In this document: one piece after another, positions 25,907 through 37,190 of the stretch
Layout: each line of letters begins with the position of its first letter
Numbering within the stretch: position 1 is the first letter of the stretch
NCBI GenBank assembly: GCA_023055355.1
Contig: JALJCS010000015.1
Coordinates: 18,341,516-18,405,515, forward strand
Source of the DNA: Agelaius tricolor
Taxonomy: Eukaryota; Chordata; Aves; Passeriformes; Icteridae
Direction of reading: 5' to 3'
DNA: 64,000 nucleotides
Translations under genes and position numbers: made by a program
Notes under the pieces: model-generated
The model's input: the letters and a program-made list of their open reading frames with translations, nothing else
The model's database searches: none
Told to the model about the DNA's origin: nothing

Positions 25907-26549
25907 TCTGGGAATTATTTCTGATTTGAAGGGCAGAGCATTTCCCCATTTGCTCTGCCCCACCTTTTTCTTTTCCCCGTTCATGCCAAAGTGCAGCAAC
26001 TGTGGGTACTGCAGAATGGGATTAATGTAAGGTTTACTTGGCTCAGGGAACTGCAGTGGGAATCGAAACCCAGGGCAGGGCTGGCAGGGTGATTTTGGGT
26101 GATTTTTGGGGTGGGAGGGTGGCTGGCCCCAGCCCAGCCCATGCCTTCTCCTGAGCCAGGCTCAGTGCCCACCTTAGCCCCAGCCCAGGGCCAGCCCCAG
26201 CTCTGCCTCTGCCTGGGCTGGCCCTGCAGAGCTCATTCAGCTCAGTTAAATTAGCTCAAAGAGACCTCTCAGATGCAGATTTCTTACCTGTTCCAGGGCT
26301 GCTCTCAAGGATGTGTGTTCAGCACCCAGCCTGCCAGGGCTCTGAGCTCACCAGGGATCCGCAGGCACGCTCAGCAAGTCAGGAAATACAATTTTAGCCA
26401 CAATTTCAGCCAGGTTGAAACAAGGTGTCCTTTGACAGCAGAGAATGGTGGAGTCCTTTGACTCCAGGTAATGCTGCTCTGTCAGGCTGCCCAGATCTGC
26501 TCCAGGCAATGGTCCCTGTCACAACCCTCAGTGATGCTGCAGAGGGGAG
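25907..26549. other. Unique intergenic DNA, GC-rich patch at 26.1-26.25 kb
   Basis: CCCAGCCCAG-type low-complexity stretch; no gene. Confidence 0.45.
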
Positions 26550-27053
26550 AGGATAAAACCTGTCAGGAGCCAGGACATTGCTCTGGTGATTCAAGACCCT
26601 GGCAGGGGGCTCAGAGACCTTGGCACTGAGTCACAAACTCCTGTGCCTTTGATTCTAGCCCATGGAAACAATTCCCAACTTTGTGTGAGGAGTTACAAAC
26701 CCCAAGAGTTTGAGTAGGATGATAGTTCATTTGTCACAGGGTGAAAAAGTGGAATTTTGGGGATTTAGAATGGGGGTTCAAGAGGCAAGATGGAGGAATC
26801 TGGGTGTGTCCTGTCCTTCTCCTCCTCCTTCTTCTTGTCCTCCATTTTCTGCTGTGATGGTGACACTTTGGGATTGGTTTAGAGAAGAGACAGACTGTCT
26901 AACATAGGTGATAGATATTGGAAAATTATTGTAAATAAAGCACAGGTCGTTCTTAGTATAAAAAGCCAACACCACCCCAAGGGCAGGGACTGTGCCTCAA
27001 CCCGAGCTGCTGGACAGATCTCAGCAGGTCAGAGAAAGAATGGAACAGGAAAG
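26550..27053 (+). mobile_element. Family D LTR-containing unit, first tandem copy
   Basis: Runs from GGACATTGCTCTGG through CTCAGAGACCTTGGCAC, GGGGGTTCAAGAGGCAAGAT, GGGATTGGTTTAGAG and AGTATAAAAAGCC to AGAGAAAATAAAC. All landmarks recur about 504 bp downstream. The first ~150 bp may be the 3' end of ERVL internal sequence rather than LTR. Confidence 0.75.
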
Positions 27054-27600
27054 AGAAAATAAACTATCAGAACCCAGGACATTGCTCTGGCTGCCCTGGA
27101 GGACTTGAGACCAGCCAGGGGGCTCAGAGACCTTGGCACAGAGCCCAAGACCCCTGTGCCTTTGATTTTAACCCATGGAGCAAATTACCACCTTTACATG
27201 AAAAATTACAAGTCAACAGAGTTTAAGTAGAATAATAGTTAGTTTTTCACAGGATGAAAAATAGATTTTTGGGGTTTTTTAGAATGGGGGTTCAAGAGGC
27301 AAGATGGAGGAATCTGGGCGTGTCCTGTCCTCCTCCTTCTTCTTCTTGGCCTCCATCTTCTGCTGTGATGGTGACATTTTGGGATTGGTTTAGAGTAGAA
27401 GCTCACTGTCTAACACAGGTGATAGGTATTGGGAAGTTATTGTAAATAAAGTACAGGTAGTTCTTAGTATAAAAAGCCAACACCACCCCAAGGGCAGGGA
27501 CTGTGCCACAACCCGACCTGCTGGACAGATCTCAGCAGGTCAGAGAAAGAATGGAAGAGATAAGAGAAAATAAACAACCTTGAACAGCAGAGCCAAGGAA
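27054..27600 (+). mobile_element. Family D LTR-containing unit, second tandem copy
   Basis: Repeats the preceding unit in the same order and orientation, ending AGAGAAAATAAACAACC. No intact internal retroviral genes lie between the copies. Confidence 0.75.
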
Positions 27601-29395
27601 TCTCGAGTTCTTCTCCAGTTGTGGGGCTGGGAAAAAAGAGACTTTAATACCTCAGGAGCCATTTCAGCAACACAAAACCCGAGACCAGCCCATCCTGTGC
27701 CAAGTGATAAAACCTCCTGCACATGGCTACACTGCTGTCTTTGCCCTTATGATGCCTTTCACAGAGGATCTGGAGACATTTTCCAGGCGTTAGTTAATTA
27801 ATCTCCATAACATCCCTGTGAATGAGGTGACTTATCTGCTGTTTCACAGACGTGTGAGCTGAGGTTAAGTGTCTTCCCCAAAGTTAAACAGTGAATTAGA
27901 GGGAAATGCTGAGAGGGAAATGAAGGGCCACAGCTCTGTCTAACAGCCCTGCTCTCTCCCCAGCACCCTGGCTGCCCAAGGAAGCTGCCTTCCCTCTACA
28001 CCCCGTCCTGCTGGACAGCAAAGTGGGGAAGTTCAAATATTTCTTGCAAAACACGAGCTCATTAGCAAGTGTTTTACCTGTAATTTCAACTCCTGACACG
28101 GATCCGTGGGTATGGTGGTAGATTGTGCTCTGTAAAACAGGGATTTCTTATTCAAGGCCAATTAAATCTTTCTCACGAGGGAGTAAAATTGAGTTTAAAG
28201 ACACCAACTGCATGTGTGTATTCTGACATGAAAGCATTAACACCTCAAACTGAAATGTATATTTTTTTTGAAAGGCTTCCAGGTTTGCCAGTACAGGCTC
28301 TCTTGTTTCTGAGAGAAAAATTGATTTTCTACAAATGTTCAGCAGGATTTTTTTTTATTATACTTCCCCCACCACCCCATCAGAAGAAGGAATTACTGCT
28401 TTTCTTCATAACTCAGCAGACATTCTGGAAGTCTGAGAATACATGGTTTATATTTGCAACTTCTGACAAGCTGGGGAAAGGAAATAAGTATTCAATACCT
28501 GTCCCACACAGTATTGCCTGTCCAGATCAATAAATGCAACAGCAAGGGCAGCACTCTTGTGGAGAGCTGCAGTTAGAGTTGCCACCTGCTTTTTGGCAAG
28601 TCCCTACATTTACTGGCATAAAGCCCACTCGTCTCTGAAATGCTCCAGCTGCTGCTGCTCCCTTCTATTTTAATAAGGTGTTTAAAAAGCTCCAGCTGTT
28701 CCTGAAGAAGCAGCTCAGAGGAGAAGATCAGTCTGACAGGCACGGCGTGAGCCAGGGTGGCCTCCCAGACGCCCCATGGTGGCTCTGGTGATCAGTGCTG
28801 ACACGCTGGATTTGGCAGCTCTGATGGAAGCAATCCACTGCCAGATGGGGGAAGAGTGGAGAGAAGGGAAGGCAGAGGGATGCTCCACCTGCAGATCCAC
28901 CCTCAGCAGCACCCAGGATGGCACAGGGAGGGTGAGAGGCACATCCAGCTCCTCCAGCCCGTCTTTTGTCCATGGCAAACCCAGCAGAGGTCACCAGTTC
29001 CTCTGCCACTAGGGAAAAAGCATCCATGGCCTCATTCCAACCCACAACAAATCACCTTTGTTCTCCCAATTAATTTCCCCTTCTGCTCAGCGTGTGGCAC
29101 GTGTGGAATTAGCTCCAGAAAGGCAGAAATGTTATTTCAAAAAACTGTTTGAAACGTCCCAAAGAGGCATTGCAGCAGGCTTTACCCAGCGTTCCTTCAT
29201 CTCCATTCCCTCTCTAATTACCAACGAGCCTCCTTCTTCAATGCTCTTTTATGGAGCTCTTCTTTTCTTCCCTGTTGCTATTAGAAAGTTGCTGATGTGG
29301 GAAAAAAAAGAAAAATAAAAAGGAGGGGAACGTGTCATGAGAAGAGTCATGGCAGACTGAGCTCACTTTGAAAAATCCCTATTCAAAATTGAAGT
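27601..29395. other. Unique intergenic DNA
   Basis: Includes a GC-richer block at 28.72-29.05 kb with open frames on both strands (105 codons minus, 98 plus) that I cannot assign to a family. No other feature was seen. Confidence 0.4.
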
Positions 29396-29582
29396 GGAAG
29401 CTTGGGTTTTGGGGTTTTTTTTCTTTTTTGGGGGGGTTTTTGTGCGGGGGGTTGGGTTGGGATTTTTTGGGGTTTTTTTGTTTGTTTGTTTGCTTGTTTG
29501 TTTGTTTTGTTTTTTGGGGTTTTTTTAATTGTTTTTTTGTTTCTTTTTTTTTTTTTTTTTTTTTTGTCTTTTGTTTTTTTGG
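29396..29582. repeat. G/T low-complexity tract
   Basis: About 185 bp of almost only G and T on the plus strand (TTTTGGGG, (TTTG)n, a long T run), ending in 20+ T. The ORFs across it are artefacts. Confidence 0.92.
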
Positions 29583-30819
29583 CATGAAACCCCAAAACCC
29601 TGGTGGACAGGGGTGAATGAATTCTCAGCAGAAGAACATTGACTCTGCCATTCTTTCCTGGCTTTGCTTGGAAAAACAGGAGCAGCATGAAGGGTGGAAC
29701 ATCATCCCTCTTGATCACTTGTTCTGCCAGGAGACACTGCAGGTACACAAGTACAACATAAATTTGATTTTCGCTGCAATCAGAAACTGTACTCATCCCG
29801 TGTTTGTCAAGACAAAGTTTGAAATTCTGGTGAATATAGGAAGGCAGGAGGCTGTTATCATGCAGAAGTGAGATATCAGTGTGATCTGTGGCTCTTCAGT
29901 GCATTCCCTGTCTCACCACCCCTGCAGTTATGGGTCTTTCACATTCCAAGCTGTCACCTGAGCTGGGAGCAGGAGGAGGAGGAGGAGGAGGAGATCAGCC
30001 ACACACCCATCCATCCCACCCCTCTCACGGTGCCAGCCCTCCAGAATAAAGGATTTATTCCCTCACACCCTTCTGATTCTGCCTCGTGGAAGTCAGTTGG
30101 TTTTGATTTGTGCTGGGATAATAAAACTCAAGAGGGTTTTTAATTTTTTTTTTTTTTTTTCCAGAGGAACAGAAAGGTGATACAGGTTCTTGACTTGCTT
30201 GGAGAGAAGCTTGGAGCTGTCATTGCTGAAAGAAGCATTTTCTGCCTATTTCTGAGGGACAAAGTGGGCCAGAAATGCTGCTGCCAGTTTGGTCACCAAC
30301 ACAATCTCATTGCTGAGCTTCTGACTGATTTAACACTTAAATCACCAGATCTGCAGTAAGCAAAATCCCTTCTATTGTTGTTTTTATCCACAGTTGATTT
30401 TCAGCCTGGTCCTGGCTTGGAGCTCTGCTGTAAAGGATCCCATTCTGCTCAGTTTTAACACCAAGGGCAATTTGGCTGCAGTCTGACCCCAAAATGCAAC
30501 ACAGGGCACATCCACAGGGCTGCTTCCAGGGAAATGTGTCTGAGAGTCACTGCCCCCAGCAAAGGAAGCTGGGAAAAGGGAGAAGCAAGCTGGAACCAGG
30601 AGGAGAGTGGCTGGGACAAACTGGAGGGTCGTGTCTTCGTTTCCTTGATCATGTAATTTGTAAAGCACGTCCCCAAAGCCCAAGGACAATGTGAGAGGTG
30701 TCACTTCACCCACAGAGGGTCACCCCTGGCACAGCCTGGAGGACAGCTCAGGGCTGGCACTGGCAGGAGCAGGGGTTTGGGACAGGGAGTGGATGGCACC
30801 ACAGCCACTCAGCCCAATT
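29583..30819. other. Unique intergenic DNA
   Basis: A short (GGA)n at about 29,970-29,990 and a T run at 30,145-30,161; otherwise nothing recognised. Confidence 0.45.
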
Positions 30820-30826
30820 CCCACTC

Positions 30827-31210
30827 TGTCACAGACATCTTTTATGGAAAAGCCTTTCCTTGGGATTTCTCCTCCTTAGAAGCTGAGAGGCCTCAGGAAC
30901 AAAATGCAAACAATGGTTATCTGCTGCTGTGGAATGCAACAGGTGCAGCTGGGATTGGGCTCATGTGGTTGTTTCTAATTAATGGCCAATCACAGCCCAG
31001 CTGGCTCGGACAGGGAGCCAAGCCACAAGCCTTTGTTATCATTCCTTCTTTTTCTATTCTTAGCCAGCCTTCTGATGAAACCTTTTCTTCCATTCTTTTA
31101 GCGTAGTTTTAATATAATATATATCATAAAATAATAAATCAGCCTTGTGAAACATGGAGTCAGATCCTCGTCTCTTCCCTCATCCTCAGACCCCTGTGAT
31201 CACCATCACA
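30827..31210 (+). mobile_element. Solo LTR, family A
   Basis: Starts TGTCACAGACATCTTTTATG and ends CACCATCACA. CCCACT flanks it (30820-30825 and 31211-31216), offset by one base from the LTR start. AATAAA is at 31133-31138. Confidence 0.87.
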
Positions 31211-31340
31211 CCCACTTCTCAGGAATCTGGGGGGGCACATTCCATATCCAACCTACAGCTGAGCTGAGCTGCTGAGCCTGGGAGCCACCCTGGCTCCTGC
31301 CCTCTGCTGGGGCCATCAGAGACCTGACTTTAGGGGAGTT

Positions 31341-32050
31341 GGGCACCTCATGGGCACCAGGAGCAGGGATCTGGGCACCAGGAGCAGGGATCTGAGCACC
31401 AGGAGCAGATCTGAGCACCAGGAGCAGATCTGAGCATCTCATGAGCACCAGGAGCAGGGACCAGAGCACCAGGAGCAGGGATCTGAGCATCTCATGAGCA
31501 CCAGGAGCAGATCTCAGCACCAGGAGCAGGGATCTGAACACTTAATGAACAACATGAGCTGGGATCTGAGCACCAGCAGCAGATTTGAGCACCTCATGAG
31601 CACCAGCAGCAGGGATCTGAGCACCTAATGGGCACCAGGAGCAGATTGAGCATCAGGAGTAGGGATCTGAGCACCTAGTGAACACCAGGAGCAGATCTGA
31701 GCACCAGAACAGGGATCTGAGCATCAGGAGCAGATCTGAGCAGCTAATGAACAACATGAGCAGGGAACTGAGCACCAGGAACAGGAATCTGAGCACTTAA
31801 TGAGCACCAGAAGCAGATCCAAGCACCTAATGGGCACCAGGAGCAGATCTGAGCACCAGGAGCAGGGATCTGAGCACCAGGAGCAGATCTGAGCATCCCA
31901 TAAGCACCAGGAGCAGGGATCTGAGCATCCCATGAGCACCAGCAGCAGATTGAGCATCAGGAGTAGGGATCTGAGCACCTAGTGAACACCAGGAGCAGGG
32001 ATCTGAGCATCCCATGAGCACCAGGAGCAGGATCCGAGCAGGGATCAGCA
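31341..32050. repeat. ~19-21-bp minisatellite (GAGCACCAGGAGCAGGGATCT type)
   Basis: About 700 bp of variant units, alternating forms with and without the GGG, and intervening CACCTMATGAG inserts. Minus-strand ORFs (LLLVLRSAPGAH repeats) are artefacts. Confidence 0.93.
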
Positions 32051-32264
32051 GGGATCTCAGCTGCATTTCAATTCCAGAGCTCCCTGAGCACGGAGCTGCC
32101 TTCATTGCAGAGGGGACAGTGCCACCTACAGCCCCGACTCAGCCTGGCTGTGGAACTGTCTCCAAACGTGAGAGGATCTGTGCATTTCTGGATTTAGCCT
32201 CTGGATTTAGCTGACAGCACCTTCTGAGCCCTGCTGTGGGCTCTGGTGCCGAGCACACTGCCAG

Positions 32265-32423
32265 TAAGCCATGGGCAGCACCAGCACAGCCACACAGCAA
32301 TCCAGGAGGAGTCCCACTATCCCAACCACTCCCCTCCGTGGCTTTGTGTCATTTTGGAGACTGTTTGACAGGGCTCATAGAGAATGCCAGATCTTTATCC
32401 AAATCACTTCTATTTCCATCAGG
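32265..32423 (+). repeat. 159-bp direct repeat, copy 1
   Basis: From TAAGCCATGGGCAGCACC to TTTCCATCAGG. It is about 98% identical (three differences seen) to 32,648-32,806. Confidence 0.93.
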
Positions 32424-32647
32424 TTTTGTATAGCTCTTGAACTCTGAGCGTTCTGTGAGTGATTATTGCAGATATTGTGGCTGTAAAACTTCCCACAAAC
32501 ACACACAGATCACAGCTGTTCTGAGAGAGGAAGGGAACGCAGAATCCACTTTGGTGGGCAAAATCCCCCAGCAAATGCAGAATTGATTCCAAACTCAAAC
32601 AAACACTGGGCCTTTCTACAGCTAATTAATGACACAGTGCTGTGCTG

Positions 32648-32806
32648 TAAGCCATGGGCAGCACCAGCACAGCCACACAGCAATCCAGGAGGAGTCCCAC
32701 TATCCCAACCACTCCCCTCCGTGGCTTTGTGTCATTTTGGGGGCTGTTTGACAGGGCTCATAGAAAATGCCAGATCTTTATCCAAATCACTTCTATTTCC
32801 ATCAGG
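32648..32806 (+). repeat. 159-bp direct repeat, copy 2
   Basis: Same as copy 1, 383 bp downstream. A second, more diverged pair (about 32,584-32,647 and 32,889-32,957, both with ACTCAAA...CAAACACTG) flanks this copy. Confidence 0.93.
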
Positions 32807-32808
32807 CA

Positions 32809-32842
32809 TAACCCTAACCCTAAACCCAACCTGGGGTTAGGG
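32809..32842. repeat. Telomere-like repeat with inverted GGTTAGGG
   Basis: AACCCTAACCCTAAACCC (about three CCCTAA units) followed after 5 bp by GGGGTTAGGG, so the segment can fold back. It is only about 34 bp long. Confidence 0.8.
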
Positions 32843-32957
32843 ATGGTCCCAAGGAACAAGCTGTGGAGGCAGCCATGTTGTGGCAGTTTTTGATTCTAAA
32901 CTCAAAACAAACACTGAGGCTTTATTAATTACAGCTAATGAATGAAACAGTGCTGTC

Positions 32958-33777
32958 CTGGGTGCTTTTAAAGGCTGTACACACCTGTCATCCAGAGGAG
33001 AAAGGGGTGAGATTTGCTCTGTTCGTGTAACCTGGGAGTTTGGCTCTGTTTCGTTCCAGAATTCAAGGTTAGGTTGGGTCTGACCCCCGTGATCCCTTCA
33101 GAAGAGAATCAATTCCAGCAGCTACACCTGAGGAGTGGCAAAATCAAAGCAATGGCTAAAGGAAATTTGTGTGCTTTAAGTTTGCTCCTAAAAATCTGGA
33201 CTAATTTCATTCTGAAGCTTCAGCTCTGTAATAGAAATGTAGCACCAGTCTGCTCAGGAAAAAAAAAAAAAAAGAAAAAACAAAAAAACCAACATATTTC
33301 TGCTCCTGAACCTATAGAAATATCTCATGTGTTAGCAAGGATTTTGACATTCAGGTGACAATTCTGTTCTAGGCAGTGGAGCACAGAGGGAATCAAATCA
33401 GATCACATCACCATAGGAGGAGGATTGAACAGGGTAATGAGTAAGATGGGCTGGTGTTTAAATAGCAAGAGATATTTGGGTGAAGATTAAAGGATTTTTA
33501 GTCATGGGTCCAAATTCCATGGTTAAATAGAATTTCTGGTGACATTTGTATAACAATTCTGGGGAATTACATTGTGTGGGTTTAGTTTGTGATAAAGTTG
33601 AAGCTGCAGGATCTCCTACAAGGTACAAGAGCCATTTTTAGCATTAAAAAGTTGACCTGCTCGACCTCTTCTCAGTGGTTCTGGTCTTTGACCTTGGCAT
33701 GCAGCATCCAAAGAATCACGGGATCAGCATCATCCTTGAGGATGGTCAGGAGTGCTCCAGGATCACAATCCCACTGG
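32958..33777. other. Unique intergenic DNA
   Basis: An A-rich tract near 33,260-33,290; no gene seen. Confidence 0.45.
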
Positions 33778-34138
33778 GATTTCTGTGACTGAGCATCTGT
33801 GAGAGTTAAACTAAACCTGTCAGACTTCATGTCAGAGTTGTTCTTTGGAGCACACTGAGGGGCAGCTGACTTCCCCAGGTACTTTCTAATTTTCTATCTA
33901 TTTCTTAAAAAATAACTTTTAAAAGTTTAAAAACTTTCTATTATTCTAAAGACAGAATTAGAGCAAACAAAGCTCTCTGTTTATCTCCCAACACCAATTT
34001 TTCTACTCAGGCTCAGTTAATGCATGCTAACCTTAGTGTAAATATTTAATTTTTTTTTTCCTAGATAACCTCCTTGAGGAAAACTTTCTGCTTGATTTTT
34101 GAGGAGTTCCTCAGCTGCAATCATGCAGAATTCCCAGG
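33778..34138 (+). repeat. ~360-bp tandem duplication, copy 1
   Basis: From TTCTGTGACTGAGCATCTGT to GCAGAATTCCCAGGAT. It shares GAGTTGTTCTTTGGAGCACA, GGGGCAGCTGACTTCCCC, CTCAGTTAATGCATGCT and CTTGATTTTTGAGGAGTT with copy 2. Confidence 0.93.
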
Positions 34139-34747
34139 ATTTCTATGACTGAGCATCTGTAAGAGTTTAAACCTGTCAGACCTCATGGCAGAGTTGTTCT
34201 TTGGAGCACACTGAGGGGCAGCTGACTTCCCCAGGCACTTTCTAGGGTTTCTTTCTATTATTTTAAAGGCAGAATTGGAGCAAACCAAGCTAGAAAACCC
34301 CTGCTGTGGTGACTTTGTGGCTACCAACTGCCCCCACCACCAAAACAATCAGTTCTTGAGTCGGCCAGTGCTGTGTGGCCACACTTTTCCCATCTTTAAA
34401 GAAAATCCCCGGTCATTATACATTTCTGCTGTGCTTTGAGTGCTTGCTCACCCATCACCCTGGAGCTGCAGGTGCTGCTTGCAGTGCCCTGGGGTGCAGC
34501 ATTTATCACCCCAGTCCCTGCAGCAAGGCCGTGTGCCCCCAACCCTCTGTGAGCTGAAGCTCTCTGTTTATCTCAAACAGCAATTTTTGTACTCAGGCTC
34601 AGTTAATGCATGCTCACCTCAGTGTAAACATTTTATTTTTTTGTTTTCCTAGATAACCTCCCTCAGGAAAACTCCTTCTCCCTCAGGAAAACACTTTCTG
34701 CTTGATTTTTGAGGAGTTGCTCAGCTGTAATTGTGCAGAATTCTCAG
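34139..34747 (+). repeat. ~360-bp tandem duplication, copy 2, with a 265-bp insertion
   Basis: Same landmarks as copy 1 in the same order, but interrupted at 34,292-34,556 by sequence absent from copy 1. AAGCT is repeated at both edges of the insertion (34,287-34,291 and 34,557-34,561). Confidence 0.9.
34292..34556. mobile_element. Candidate insertion of unknown type
   Basis: A 265-bp block present in one duplicate only, bounded by a 5-bp direct repeat AAGCT. It has no obvious terminal inverted repeats or poly(A). It could be a transposon, or old sequence lost from copy 1. Confidence 0.5.
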
Positions 34748-35091
34748 GTGCAGAGGTGCCCTGCCTGCTGATGACAGGCACTTTCATTTTGCCTTCATTT
34801 TCACTTTTTTCACTTTGCTTGGGCAAGGCCACTTGAAGGACACCTCTCTTCTTCTGCCATCCCATCCAGTGCATGAGAAACTGCAGAACTTTTGCAAAAT
34901 GTCCCAGTCCCTTTGCTCAGCAAAGCTTCCTTGGGAAACACACGGATTTTGCTCTCAGGAGTGAGCCACTTGTTCCTGTGGGTTTTGAGAGGTTGCTGGA
35001 GGGGAGATATTTCCATCCTTTTCTGTAAATCAGTTAGGAAAAGACTAACTGGCCCTGATTCCTGCTCCTCCCTGGGCTGGGCACAGCCACA

Positions 35092-35182
35092 AAGGGGAAA
35101 AGAGGAGAATGAGCAGAAAAGAGGAAAAGAGGAGAATGAGCAGAAAAGAGGAGAATGAGCAGAAAAGAGGAGAATGAGCAGA
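35092..35182. repeat. Short tandem repeat (AAAAGAGGAGAATGAGCAG)n
   Basis: Four to five units of 19-29 bp. Confidence 0.9.
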
Positions 35183-35975
35183 AATCCCTGGCAGCCTCAG
35201 GGTCTGACCCCAGGGTTTCTGTCCCCACACAGGCTGCTGGTGTCAGATCAGCTTGAAGAGATTTCATTGATGCCTGACAACTTTTAACAGTCCAACACTT
35301 CCATCCTCCCTGTAGAGCTCTGCACTCATCTGCTACTGATGTTAAATAATCATTTTGTTTTCCAGGTTTAAAACATGGGGTTCCAATGGGCAAAAGTAGC
35401 AGGAAAAGCCAGTGAGGTGAGAATGTTTGGGGATTAAACATGGCTGAGAGAGATTTCAAATTCTAATCATGACTTTTTTTCTCAAGTATTTGTTCTGCCC
35501 TATCAGCTAATACAGCAATGGTGCATGCATTAACATCCTGAAATTGAAACAGAGATCAAGGGTATAGGGTATAAATTGGTTTTGGAGCATAACATTAAAT
35601 AATCAAACCACGCTGGAGCAGCCTCTGTGACAAGATGACTTACATTTTTGGTGCTGCTTTTTAAATGTGATTATGCATTTTAATTGTTTAACTTCAGCCT
35701 CTAGAGTAGTTTCAAAGATGTTTTAAAATAACTTATGGCATGAAAAGCCTCCTGGTTTTTAAATATGCCTCGGGTTCAATAAATTTGGTTTTAATTTTGT
35801 GTGATGTGTGAAGCAGTGACTTTGTTCAGTGCTTCCAAGGGGGTGGAGCAGGATTTTCTTAAACACTCTGGATTGACGAGGCTACAAATGTGTAAAGACA
35901 GTAGAAATTTCCATTCAGTTTGTTGTTTTGTTACTCTGGAAGAACACAGGGCTCCACAAATTTCATATTTGGAAG
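35183..35975. other. Unique intergenic DNA
   Basis: No gene or repeat recognised. Confidence 0.45.
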
Positions 35976-35979
35976 AGCA

Positions 35980-36120
35980 AGAATCTTCAGGGGCAGGTTG
36001 GACAGGGCTTGGAGCACTCTGGGATAATGGAAGGTGTTGGGATGGGAAACCCATGGCAGGGTTGGGATGAGCTTTGAGGTCCCTTCAACCCAAACCATGC
36101 TGGGATTCTGTGACTCTGGG
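35980..36120 (+). mobile_element. CR1 LINE 3' end fragment
   Basis: CAGGTTGGACAGGGCTTGGA, CCCATGGCAGGGTTGGGATG and GAGGTCCCTTCAACCCAAAC, then CTGGGATTCTGTGACTCTG. Typical CR1 tail. Confidence 0.88.
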
Positions 36121-36785
36121 AAGAGCTCTGGGACACAAAGGGACTGTGGATAAACAGGAAAAGGTGATGGGGTTGTCTCCCCCACTCCTTCAGCCATTCA
36201 CCTCATCCTGCCCTTCAGGAACCCAAGAGACAGGGAGCTGCTCCTCCTCAAAAGAAAACACTTCTGTAAGAGAAACAAGTGCAATCAGAAAGCTTCATTC
36301 CCTGGGAAATTCATATTCTGAGAGATGAAGGATTTGGTCTGAGGAGGAAAAGGTAAAACTGGAGGAGCTGTGCAGGTGGAGCACTTGGAGCTGGAGATGC
36401 TGGCAGGACCCGGCTGGGACGAGGCTGTTCCTGTGCCACAGGTGGCACTTGGGCCATTTGTGACCCCACATGTGACAGAAATGCTGCTCACAGAGGGGCT
36501 GCCCTGCTGGACAGGCTGTGCAGCACTGGGGCTGTCTGAGCTGAGCTCCAGGGGATTCAGGGGGCAGGATCAGATCCTTCCTCTGCACACAAAAGGGTCA
36601 CAAATCAGCCACAACTGTCACATGCACACCTGCAGTTCTGGAGAAATTAACTCCATCACTTCTCCAGCTGTTAATTCCTCCAGGATTGAATCTCTGGAGC
36701 AAGGATTGCACAGATCTGTAAGCTGCAGGTGTATAGATCTGTGTTTGTATCTGTATCTAACGACAAGAACTTCCTAAACAAAAAT
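36121..36785. other. Unique intergenic DNA
   Basis: A 135-codon plus-strand ORF (36,370-36,777) resembles no family I know. Confidence 0.4.
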
Positions 36786-37190
36786 GTCAGCTTGTCGCTA
36801 TAGGACACAAAGGAACACACGCTCACACCGTTCTCAAGGTGAAAGAGAAAAAAGGGGCCGTTTATTTTCTGACTCCAACATTTATAGTTTTCCAAAAGTG
36901 ACAGTGGATTGGAGGGTGACAGTGGCACCTCTCCAATGCCACTGGTTAAACCAACAGTCCATCAACTCTCTCCTCCTCCATAAAGGAATGCAAAACAATG
37001 AGTTATTTACAGAAAGTGTGTGAGAAAATTCACTACAAGAATGTCAACATCAGAAGGCTTAGAAAATCTTAAAAACCCAGGGTGACATCAGCTCTGTAGC
37101 AAAACAATGTAAAAGAGCACTTCTATTATCACATGCACATTTTTCAGAGAGGCGACTCCTGGTAAACCTTTCTGATTTCAGAATGTTTGT
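36786..37190 (-). mobile_element. LTR-like element
   Basis: On the minus strand it has a TATA-like ACTATAAATG and, downstream, GTCAGAAAATAAACGGCCCC as poly(A) signal. This LTR-like spacing and the general look suggest an LTR. Edges are uncertain. Confidence 0.45.

Noticed and set aside
29368..29796. ORFs over the G/T tract
   Set aside because: Low-complexity translation (F/G/V or K/N/P runs) only.
31341..32050. CRISPR-like array
   Set aside because: Units are contiguous variants without unique spacers, in a vertebrate genome. It is a minisatellite.
32809..32842. True interstitial telomere array
   Set aside because: Only about three units, so at most a telomere-like scar.
36370..36777. 135-codon plus-strand ORF as a possible exon
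   Set aside because: No recognisable domain and no convincing splice signals or neighbouring exons.
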